Source of the DNA: Lonicera japonica
Taxonomy: Eukaryota > Streptophyta > Magnoliopsida > Dipsacales > Caprifoliaceae
Direction of reading: 5' to 3'
NCBI GenBank assembly: GCA_021464415.1
Contig: CM038469.1
Location: 62,725,650 to 62,789,649 of the forward strand
Length of the DNA stretch: 64,000 nt
This document shows positions 10,801 through 22,800 of the stretch, piece by piece. The notes under the pieces are model-generated. The model was not told where the DNA came from. It did not search any database and worked only from the letters and a program-made list of their open reading frames with translations. Positions within the stretch are counted from its first letter, which is position 1. Every line of letters starts with the position of its first letter. A program made the translations under genes and the position numbers.

Positions 10801-13800
10801 TGCATAGTGACCAAAAACAAACTCCTTGGTATGAGGATCGATTGCATGTGGGGTGCCAACAAGACTGGCAATACTAATCAGTAGTTGTGGATCTCAATAT
10901 TCCTGTGTGATTCCATAAAATCTAACCCATGTTAGAGAGGTAGTTTGTTGTTGAGGCTCAGGGTAAAAGTCATTCTGCCAGGGTTGCAGCCTAAAGGTAC
11001 TAGGATTGAAGTTTAAATGTCCATTAAACTAAGCCTGATTTTGATCTTCATGGTTCTCGAATCTTAAACAGAAATACCCTCTGCCAATAGGAGTGAGCTT
11101 AAAATTATTTTTAATGCCCCATCTAGTATTAAGTTTTGAGTGAAGATCTGAAACTTTGAGAGGTGAGGATCCTTTAGGAAGAGTGAGTCTGCCAATGAGA
11201 TTGAAAATGCAGGCCTAAACTGCTTTTTAGTAAACTGACTCATCAAGCTTGATAGCTGTAAGGTTGCCTTTGATGTAAGGAGTAAGAATGGGAGCAAGAA
11301 TGGTGGGGGTGAGGTTATCTGAATTTTTTAATAAACTAGCAAAGGTTTGTAGATGGTTATTTTTCTTGAACTTCAAAAAAGGGTTTTACCTTCTTCAACT
11401 CCTAATTTATAGGATTAAGGAGTTATGTAAGAGATAGAGGGGAAATGGGCATCTACCAATAGAATCAACCAAGAGAAAAGGGAGTTCGCGAATATGTTTC
11501 TCACACGTAGATGTTTTGCAGAATAAAATTGGATAAGAAAAAAAATATCAAGGGATATCCATATTCTCAGAAGGCCACAAATCCGTATCCGATACATGTC
11601 ATATAAGGATATGCTTCCAATAGGTATTGGATACGCATTTTAGAGTATCCTGATTTTAGTTTATTTTTCTAAATATTGATACGCTTGAGATACTTTTGCG
11701 ATACAATTGGGAAACGCCGAGGACAAGTTTGGAGGTAAATTTTGTTCTATTTTAAACCTGAAATTAAAGGATCAAATGGTACTTTTAGATTATAGTGGAC
11801 GCCAACATAAAACATTATAGAACTTTTATAACATAAGACAATAAAAAACTTTCATACTTTTTTTTTATCAGAAACGAAAGCTTATATTGATGAGAAAAAT
11901 CAATACAAGAAAGAAAGCAGCCAACAAAGGTCGAGGAGACCACTGAAGGCAGCATGACAAAAACAAAAAGAGAACATCAAAATATCAAGCTGCATAGCAC
12001 AAAACTATTCCTAAGTCCCCTATAACAATAAGAACTAGTGTTTTAAAAGGCGTCGAAGAGCGCGCAACGATGCACCTTGGCCAAAAAATGCCTTCGGGCA
12101 CATTACGAAGTGCGACCTACACATTGATCAAAGTTCACGCTTTTTATCCGAGGCATACGCCTTTTATGCCTAGGCGTTTAAGGCTCACGCTTTTGTTGCA
12201 TTTTTTAAAAGTTACATACTATGTTGAAATAGGGTATAGGTTTAAAGAAGAAGAAGAATAAGGAGGAGGATTGTTTAGAGATTGTTAAAGTTACATAATT
12301 AGGGTTCCCTTTTTTAGATCGTTCTACTAACCATCACTGGCAAGATCAACATCTCATCGGAAAAATTGACTCCAATCCTCCATTTGTACAAAGAGAGAGA
12401 TTTATAGAGAGTGAGAATTGAAAAACATAGAGCATCTGTTTTCAACTCTGTTTTCCACTTTTCCTTGATCGAATACAACTATACGAGTGTCTTGAAGAGA
12501 GAGAAAAGAACGAAGAAAGATGGAGAGAGCAGGAAAGTAAATGATGTTGCTTCTCTTCTTCATTTTTTAATATTAGTAAATTACCGAACACCCCGTAAGT
12601 TATTTTCATTTACCACTTTACACCTTAAACTAAAAAAATTGAAAGTAAAATAACATAAACAATCTATTTTTACGCTTATATTAATTATTTTTTATTTATT
12701 TTAATATAAAAATACTTTGCACGAAAGGCTTACGCCTTATCGCACTGAGGCTTATGCCTCGCCTTTGGTCAAGCAAACGCCTTGGCTTTTTAAAACATTG
12801 ATAAGAACTATCCCACAATAAGAACTCTCCCAAAACCGATGCCCAGTCCCGTGAAATATCAGTAATTGAATACGCTCCAAGGCATTGGACGAATATGCCC
12901 ATAGTGATCAAGAAGGAAATAATATAATGGGATTATCAAGTGTTCCAACTTCCAAATATCAGAGTATTTCTCACAAGTTTGTTTTGCAGGAAACACCAAA
13001 GAGGCTTGCACTTGGCTGTTTACATAGCTTCACATGAATCGCAAGTCTGAGGTAAAATTAAATTCACAGCCTCTCTTTGAGCTTTTTCATCCAAACATGT
13101 TTGGGATCGGGCAATTTTTCATATCTATGCCAATTGGGCAGCAGCAATGTGTTAGATACCAGGTTACTTTTCAAATGAATTTGCACTAGGCTTTCAAGCT
13201 ATGAAGCACAGACGGGCACGGGTATCGTACCCGGTACCGGTATGAGGTACGGGTACGGCAAATCTTAAAACACTTAGACACGGGTACGGCGAGAGACACG
13301 TTTAATAAATAAATAAATATATTTATATAATAATATGCATTATGTAAACTCATATCCAAAGAACACTACAAACAAATAAAATTTAACGTCACTTAAAATA
13401 AACAAGTCATATCCACAAGAGAAAGGATTGCATCAAATAGAAGGTCCACGACAAGCCCAAGCCGTGAGTGAGAAGAGTAGAAGACCGACGAACCAGAGTT
13501 GAACCGCCGTGAGTGAGAAGAGTACAAGAGAGAAGGTCGACGACGAGTCTAGGCCATGAGTGAGGACTCAACAGAGAGGGCCGTTGAGATGAGAGAGGGC
13601 CGTTGAGAAGAGAGGAGAGATGTGAGAATGGGTTTGAGCGTGACCTAATATTTTGTCGATTGATATTTGGGACACCTCATCTCTTAATAACTTAATATAT
13701 TATTTATAAAATTAATTAAACAAAACCCCAAAGTTCATTGCATATTGTAAATTGACCCCTTAATTTTTATTTTTTCATCCCAGCCGTACCTGTACCTGTA

Positions 13801-16800
13801 CCCGTACCCACACCCGTTTTAGCTGTGTCCAACAAAATTTAATATTATTTTTATTGGACACACCACGTGGCGTGTCCCACCCGTAACAGTACCCGTACCC
13901 GAGCCGTGTCCAAACGGGTACCCAGAAAAAAATGAAGTACTCGTGCTTCAAAGCTTTCAAGTAGATTTTGTGTCATCTAGCAAGAGTCATTGGAATACTT
14001 TTTGCAATCATGCTATCAGCATAGGAAATAGTTCATAAATAGATATAAAGATACTAAATTCGAGGATAATGCACAAAAAAAAACACAGAAATTGCATAAA
14101 CTGTAGCAGATCATATATATACATTATATAATAATCCGCCCAAACAAGCACCTTTTGTACAAATGCAGCAGGTTTTAGAAGTTGACAGATATCCACCAAA
14201 ACTTCCACCAAGTTCAACCTGAACTGTACAAGAGCATCAGGTAGATCTACTGTTCCTCCCTCATCATTATACATAGAATTATCCACCTGTCAAGGAAAAT
14301 GTTGATGTTATGCCATATTCATCTAATTGAAAAACATTATTAGGTTTTGGCATACTCCAACTAGAGGCCACGGCTTATATTTATATAAATAAATTAGGGT
14401 TACAAGCTTGAAGCAAAATAATGAAAACGACAAAAAAGGATAGATTCAAACACTAATTTAAGCCTAAATCTAAGATGCCCCTTATAATTATGGAATGTAC
14501 AAAAGATGCCTAATATTAATTTAATAACCAAAATAGTAAAAGATAAATATGATTTCCAACACTCCCCCTCAAATTGAAGGAAATTGTATTGTTATACAAA
14601 ATTTTAAATGATTGGAGGATTATGTGACAAAGCGTGAAAAGGGAGTAATGCACTAAAATGTATTCTCATTTAAATAAGTTGGTTCTAGGCACCAGGACTG
14701 ACAATGGAAGCTATTGTTATCAAAAAGAAATAATATTCTCATAAAAAAGAAAGGTGTATGAATATGGCATTCATTGGCCTGGTAAAAGAGATTCCGATTA
14801 AAATTCTTCCACAAAGACAGCATAAGAGATTCCTCCACAATGACAGCATAAGAGATTATTTTTGATAGAAAACCAAAGATTTCATTAACCAACTGAAAAG
14901 ATACAAAGGTAAATACAAAATCAAAAAAGCTAGAGAGCAGAGGATAAGACATCCACTGAAAGATCTAGCGACCCAGACAAGAACAAGAACTGACAGAAAA
15001 CAATTCTGCATGACTGCTTTATTACATGTAAATGAAAATTCTAATCGGAGTGAATGCAACTTTCAGTGCCTACATATATTAGAGCATGTAAGAATGAAAT
15101 CTGAAGAAATCAACAACTAATATAGGCTAACATCTACTAGCACATCTAAGTCTGAAAGGAGTAGGGAGAGAGAGATTATTGATTGACACCTAAACCAGCA
15201 TGGATGGACAGAGGAAGAACCTGAGCACGCAATAGGAGTGCATCAAGTAATGCTGAGAATATCGAAAAATACACATCATCCACATTTTTCCTATTTTCTT
15301 CAGTGTCCACATCAATCCCAAGAATATTGCTTGCAAGGCAACACCTGGCATATAAAGAAGATCAAACAAGCCTGAAGAAAGTTTTGAATCCAAAAAAAAA
15401 AGTAGGTTTCCAAATCACAGGGACCACACATAGAACTCAGGAAACAAATGCATCAAGCACAGATTAAGGGGGGTTTCAGCAGTTCCATTAATTGCTGAAA
15501 ACAGAATTCAAGAATTAGTTAATAAATTACGTTTGATAAAACATAATAACTATCACTAACCATCAACAAAATTCTTTGGAAATTTACACTAACGTGACTT
15601 ATCAACTATTACTGAAAATGCCTAGGGGATGACACCACTAATTAATTCCTAATTCATGATTGCCCTTAAATATCATTTAAACACTTTGAATGTTAAAAAC
15701 GAACATTTTCAAAATGAATCTAGCATCGTCCGTAAAAAAATCCACATATATAGCATGGATTGCAGTGTCCATTCACACAAAAACATTTACTTAACTTTTC
15801 CTACTATGTGCTTAACATATTTTTATTTTTCTATATAAAAACATATTTTTATGCACCAACACTAACAGGCTTTGTCCAATCCAGAGGAACACAAACCGTG
15901 AAAATATTAACACAACATTAAGGTGTTCCCAAGCGGCTCCCAAGCTGCATGTTGCACCTCCCACGTGGTGTAGTGGAAACTTGCTCAAAAGGATCTTATT
16001 GATGCCAAAATATGGTGGAAAACAACCAAGGGTTCCTGCACCACCCTGGACAAGTGGTGGTAAATAAACAAGTCCACGACAATAGGTTCTTGATTATTAG
16101 ATGGAATACAGGGACTTGGGCGAGAAAGGGATGTAGTTGGTAGACGATCATTACTAGGAATGCTAATATAGCATGCAGAAAATAAACTGACTAGATTGAA
16201 GACAATGAATAAAAAGGAACATGAAATACATGGCTTAAACTATAACGTTTCAGCAAACATTGACACAAAACCATTGTGCTGGAATAATGATGATAATATA
16301 AAATAACTTTTAAAGAAGATATTGTTAACTGTTTACCGGAAAAGTGAGATGAAAATACTAATAAAAAAAATTATGTTTTAATAGGAGAAAACATAAATAG
16401 TATTAAGGAAATTCACAGTGGCCTATCTTCCTCTTTTGGTTTATCAAACTCAGGTCCCCCTGTGTTTTGGGAAATTACGATTATGTCCCTTGACTCCTGA
16501 ATTTTGTAATAGGGAGTCAGTCCGTCGGTGATCTACTGTGAATTTTGGTATATTACCACCAACCCATTTTTTATCAGAAACAAAACGCTTTTAATAAAAT
16601 CAAATAAACAAAGCATTACAATGAAGATTACACCATTGGTGAACCAGCAGTCCACCAAAGCCCTAGGGATGTGCCAGAAACTACACAGGGCTCTGAAAGA
16701 TAGCAATACACAAATATTACCACAAACCTCCCAACGTGAAATTTCAAATTTCTTTATAATTTCTCACTTGTAAAAAAACTTCTTTTATGTTGAATGAACC

Positions 16801-19800
16801 TTCTTCATTGGAATTTCAAATGCTTGTCAAAACGAAATTTAAAAAATGGAAAATTGAAGGTCACTGCAATTTCAAGAACACACACAAAGGAGGTGACTGC
16901 AATAAACCCAAAACTCAGTGGAGGTCATATAAATCTTCCCTTGGTATTATTACTCCTTATGTAGCACAACTAGGATTAAAAAACCACATTGAATATCTTT
17001 CTGAGAACATACGAATTAACTAATTAGATAAATACATAATGAACTAACTAGACAAATACATGCACAAGCAAAAATATGCAAGTCCATGTTTGATTCCAGG
17101 AAAAATGCTACAGTAACGAATAGTTCACATCAAAAAGATACCAATTGTATAATAGAAGCAATGTAGTCATTGTCATATGATACATATGATCTCAGAACAC
17201 GAAAGATAGCTATTCTGTTTTTTATAATACACAGATATATTATATATAGCATGAGAGGTGTGTAAATCGCACAACAGTGTCTATATCACAATCTTATGGC
17301 GTAACTTGAGATAAAAAAGTAAAAAATGCTTCCCCTCTTCGGATGTAAAACATCGCTTGGTGAAATAAAGCTCTCTTTTATTGGGTTGGCTTCATGAGTC
17401 CAGTATCACTCAATCAGACCAGAAAGCAACAAAGAAACTCTAAACAAGTACCTAAACCCTAAGGTGTTGTTTGGTTTGGTTTGGTTTTTAAAAAATATTT
17501 TGGGTGTTTTTTTTTTAAAAAAATCGTTTTTGGTTCACCAACTTCATTCAAGTAAAAATAATCTTTTTTGTTTATTTTTTCTTTTATATTTTAGAAAAAC
17601 TTTAAGGAATGAATAAAAAAATAAAGATTACATTTTTTGTAAATTTTTAAAAACTTTTAATTGTTTACTTTTACTTAGAATTAGAAAAATTAAAAAGTCA
17701 AGCAAATCAAAGCAACTTAATGAATAGATGTATGCTATTCTACACAAGTATAAGAAGATGGGAAAAACAAGAGACAAAAGTAAGTGCATTTATTGTGGAG
17801 AAATATGTTGGGGGGGGGGGGGGGGGGACAAGAAGAGACAAATAGTGGACAAATATGTGTAGAGCACAACATGTGGGTCCCATGAGAGTATCGATGCTTC
17901 ATAGGTCAAGATTCTTTTCTTTTTGTTGATAAGAAACAGGATATTATTAATAAAACAAAAGAAGTACAGACTGAGGGAGGACAAGGCGTCCACCAGCATA
18001 ACACAAAGTTCCAACAAGATAAATTAAGAAAGCTAAAACCCATAAGACCAGCACTTCCTAAAAACAGATACCTCATCATACAAAATACACAAAGGATTAC
18101 CACATTCCCAAGATGGGATATGATGGTTTTAGAGTTGCATGGACAAAGAGAAGTTAGAAAAATTCTTAAAACAAAATGGAGGACATGTAACTTTTGTGGG
18201 GTGGGAGAAAAGTAAGTTCTTGGCTTTGCTGTGCGATTTCATATTTATAGAATTCCAAGCAGCCCTTTTTCTTCAATCATTCAAATTGGAGACCAATATA
18301 ATTTAAGTCTCAGTTTGTTACATTGCCATTTTGTTTCTTTTCATTTGACTACTTCATTCTAGGACATCTTGTCCACCAATTTTTCCATTTCCTCAACATT
18401 ATTTTTCTATTATATGGGTCCTCATCCCTTGAAAAGGACGCCATTCAAGAAATATGAAGACAACTGACCATATTTAGAGATGCTTTGAACTTTTGATGCT
18501 TAAAAAAAAAATAGTGCCATTCACAATAGGCAGAAATGTTAACAATTGAATTTTTTTGATTTTTTAACTCCATTCCGAGAAATCAATGCAAGCCCTTTGG
18601 GGTACTAGATAAACCAGTAATCGTTCATACATACATAAGCCACGAGGTCCCAAATTCTTCCATGTAATCAGAAACGTATGTAACTTGAATGTGTTTCAAA
18701 TTTTCAATTAATTAAAGAATTCAGCAAGATCTTTCTTTCCTTCAACTTAACAATCCGTGGAACAATTACACCCCTAACCTCCCAAACCCTTTGCCTGTCA
18801 AGACAAAGGAAAGGGACACAAGAAAATAGAACATTAAACCAGAAAGTAAAGGTACCAGAACTGCAACGTTGAGTCTGCAATCTCCCAATCCACACTCGGA
18901 AATGCTACACAACTGCAACCATATACGCATTACATGTAGCACAAAAATAAACATTAGAATGGTAGAATTAATGAATGTTTCTCATTTGAGCCGTTATGCT
19001 CATTACAAAACTTGGGAAGAATAACCAAGCCCAAATTGCAATATTCTAGGAAAGTCTAAGAAGCATAGATAGAGATGTGGGTACGGGAACAACATGATGC
19101 AGCGTGATTATGAAAAATCTCAAAAACTAGGATACAGGTGTGACAGGTTAAAACATAATGCAATCAATCAAGGATTCTTCCCCTATCAAAGGTTTTTAAG
19201 ATCCTTTTCCTTGTGTTCTTAACAAAAGCAATTCTTTTGCCGGTGGGACAGTGGGTGATGCATATTATTGCCTGTTGGACCACCATAGCCATTGCCTATC
19301 AAAATTCATTTGTAAGGCTTGCAAACTCCCAATACTCTAGCCTCCCATCTTATGCTATTTTACTTTCACCGCACTCATTATCTCTCCTCTGATTTTCCGT
19401 CTCCACTATCACTGTATCTCTCAAACTATGTTCTCATGGCAGCAACTTTATCTCGCAGTTTTTTTTTTTTATCCGAAACCAAATGCTTCATTAAAATAAA
19501 ATAATGAAAGCATTACAAAGATGAGAACAATCTTGGTGAACCAGCAGCCCACCAAGCCCCTTATAACCTCTAGCTAACTGAGGGAAATCAAGAAGAAAAA
19601 AAACAGCTCCAAGCACATCTCCATCACTGGATAGCTGCACCCCAATTCGAACAAATAACAGAAATAGAAAGGTTGACAAATAAACTAGAAGAGCTAGCCC
19701 AAATAGATGATAATAGCTTGATTTTAAGCCAGATTTCAGCGGCTTCATTGGATTTGTCTTCAAAAACCCTCGTGTTTCTCTCTTGCCAAATGCACCATGC

Positions 19801-22800
19801 TAATGCTAGACAACATCATCTCCACATTAGTTTGGATTTTCTTGTTATTCCCTACAAACTGCCATTCCATGCTCAAGAAATCACGCCAAGAACTAGGTTT
19901 GGCACCAATTGAACCAAATACCTCGCCCACCTTGTTCCACATATATCCAGTGAAATTACAGTGTAAAAGAATGTGATCAATGCTCTCTCCTTTCTGTTTG
20001 CACAGAATACACCAAGAAGGGAAATCGCTAAATAAGACCTTCTTATTTGGAGAATGTCACATGTGTTTACTCTCCTCCAAGAGGCCAACCAAGCAAAAAT
20101 TTTCACTTTCGGAGGTATACCTGTTTTCCATATAAAATTATGAGGCACAAAGATGGGATCCTGTGGTGAATTGATGAGCAGATGGAAAAAGGATTTGCAA
20201 GAGAATATTCCCGATTTTCCCCCCACACAATATCTAGAATCTCGGTCTATTCTAGACACCTTCGAATGATAAATCAAACCCAACAATTCCGAGAATTCCC
20301 CAATTTCCCTCTCATGTAGATTTCTGCGAAATTCTAGATCCCGTGAGAAAGAATCATGATGATGCTAACGAATAACTGATGCAATTGAACTATTTATATT
20401 TCGAGAAATGCTATACAACCGAGGAAAGAGAGAGGCAAGAGAAGAATCCCCAACCCAAATGTCTTCCCAAAATCTTATGGAGTTACCCATTCCCACCTTA
20501 AGTCGAATGAAAGCTTTAAATTTTTCAATACCGGAAGAGATAGCTTTCCAAGGGTTTCTATGAGTGCTTCTAGTGACCAAATTTGTATCCCATCCATTAA
20601 CGTGAACGCCATACTTGCTCTTGATAATTAAGCACCAAAACGAATTTTGTTCATTAGGAAATCTCCAAAGCCATTTCCCTAACAAAGCCGCATTCTTAAA
20701 TGCAATGTTACCAATACCCAACCCACCCTTTTCCTTACTCTTGGAAACATTGTCCCATCTTACAAAATGATCACCAACACTCTCACCATACCCTTCCCAA
20801 AAAAAATTCCTCATCATTTTTTCAATGGTGTTGCACACCGAAATCGGCATTTTAAAGAGAGAGATAATAAATGGGGATGCTTTCTAACACAGATTGAATT
20901 AAAGTTAACCTCCCACCCTTCGACAAGCACCCTTTTAACCAACCCTCTAATCTTTTGGAAATCTTTTCAATAACCGGATTCCAAAATCCTACTCGAGTAG
21001 GATTATCTCCTAAAGGCATCCCCAAGGTAGGACATAGGCCACGAACCCATCTCGCATCCCGACACTCTCGATAGTGACACCATATCCTCCTCCTTCAAAT
21101 TGATACCCACTAGCGTACTTTTGGACACGTTAATGTGAAAGCCCCGAAGCTAACGCAAAGATATCCAAAATGGGAATTAAATTTTTCAGTTTATTCACAT
21201 CATTTGATAGAAAGAATATGGTGTCATCGGCAAATTGCAAATGAGACAACTTTGGGCATTTTCTTCGAAGAATTTTGGAATCTGGACTATATCAGAGATT
21301 GCTAGGGATTGGGGCTTGGCTATGCAGTAGCCTTATTTAGGCCTTAGAGGTTTGCCTAGTGCCTAGGAGTATGATTGTTGTTGTTAGGGGCTACTGCTTG
21401 TTTTTAGGGCATGGGATTAGTTTTGATTTGTAGTAGGGTTTTTTGTCTGTTTTGTGATTGAGGATGGAGCTGTTCTTTTTAGTTTTTGTTTTCTGGTGTG
21501 CTTAGTAGTGGATTTCTCATCCGCTTCCAGCACCTTTGCTTGTATCTGATTTTGCCAATCAATATATAAGCTTTGTTTCTGATTAAAAAAAAAATTATCC
21601 CTCCCTATCTCGAACCCATCAATAATACCCATCTCTCTCGCTCTCACAACCAATCTATTAAGGATGTCTGCCACTAGCACAAAAAGAAAAGGTGAAAGCG
21701 AATCCCCTTGTCTAATGCCTCTTGGTCTCCCATTAACCATAACCGAAAAATTGGAAGAGGAAAGACCACCCTTAATCCACTTCCTCCATCTAACCCCAAA
21801 GCCCTTATTTTCAAGCACGTGATCTATGAAATCCCATTCTACATGATCATATGCTTTTTCAAAATCAATTTTGAAAACCACACCTTCTTTATTTTTACCT
21901 CAATACTCCTCTACACTTTCGTTAGCGATTAAGACAAGATCAAGGATTTGTCGACCTTTAACAAACGCCCCTTGTGCTAACCCCACCATTTCGCTCATTA
22001 CCTCTCTTATTCTCAATGCTAAGACTTTGGCCAATATCTTATATAAACTTGTGACAAGGCTAATTGGTCTATAGTCTTTAAGTTTAAGAGAAGATAACTT
22101 CTTTAGGATTAAGCAAATGAAGGTGGAGTTGGTGCATGCGTTCACCACGCCATTATTAAAAAATTCATTGAATACCCCCATGATATCCTTTTTAATGACT
22201 TCCCATCCCTTTTTAAAGGCCTCGATAGTGAAACCATCCGGCCCTGGTGCTTTCTCCCCCTCGCAAGCATCAATTGTTGCTTTTATCTCACTTTCATCGA
22301 ACGGTCTTTCAAGCCATTGTTTTTGTTCGAAGCTGATTGGGCACCATTCAAGGCCTTGGAACCCCACACTTCGCCTATCTCTCTTGGTGTACAATTTTTT
22401 GAAATACTCAAGAATTTCATTCACAATATCACTTTCAGAATTTACGATTGAACCGTCATCTTTTTCAAGTTTGGAAATTATTTTGTTAGTTTTTTTATTA
22501 TTGACCACTCTATGGAAAATTTTAGAGTTACCATCCCATTCCTTAACCCCTCGTACCTTAGCTTTTTGCTTCCAAGAAATTTCCTCTCTTAGGACTAATT
22601 CCCCGAATTTCTCTCTTAAGTCATGTCCCTCCTTTTTTAATTCCACCCCTAGAATTCCTCTAGACTCTAATCTATCGATGCTTTGAATTCTCTCCAAAAT
22701 TCTGCCTTTCTCCACTCTCACATCCCCAAAGATTTCAAGATTCCACTTTTTCAATTTATGTTTTACTTGTGCAAGTTCTTTCATGAATTTAAAACCTTCC

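Larger units (their letters stand above)
8651..11390 (-). mobile_element. L1-type LINE copy with ORF1 and 3' tail but no ORF2
   Basis: A T-run at 8651-8662 marks the poly(A) end. Reading the minus strand, a decayed ORF1 spans about 11340-9180: a DUF4283-like nucleic-acid-binding part ([20 protein letters not shown]), a CCHC zinc knuckle ([14 protein letters not shown] at about 10690-10650), an acidic run, and a basic C-terminal region (RAQRKKGG). At least three in-frame stops occur upstream, and a frame change lies near 9960. Then comes a T-rich 3' UTR-like stretch. Endonuclease and RT are missing altogether. Confidence 0.8.
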
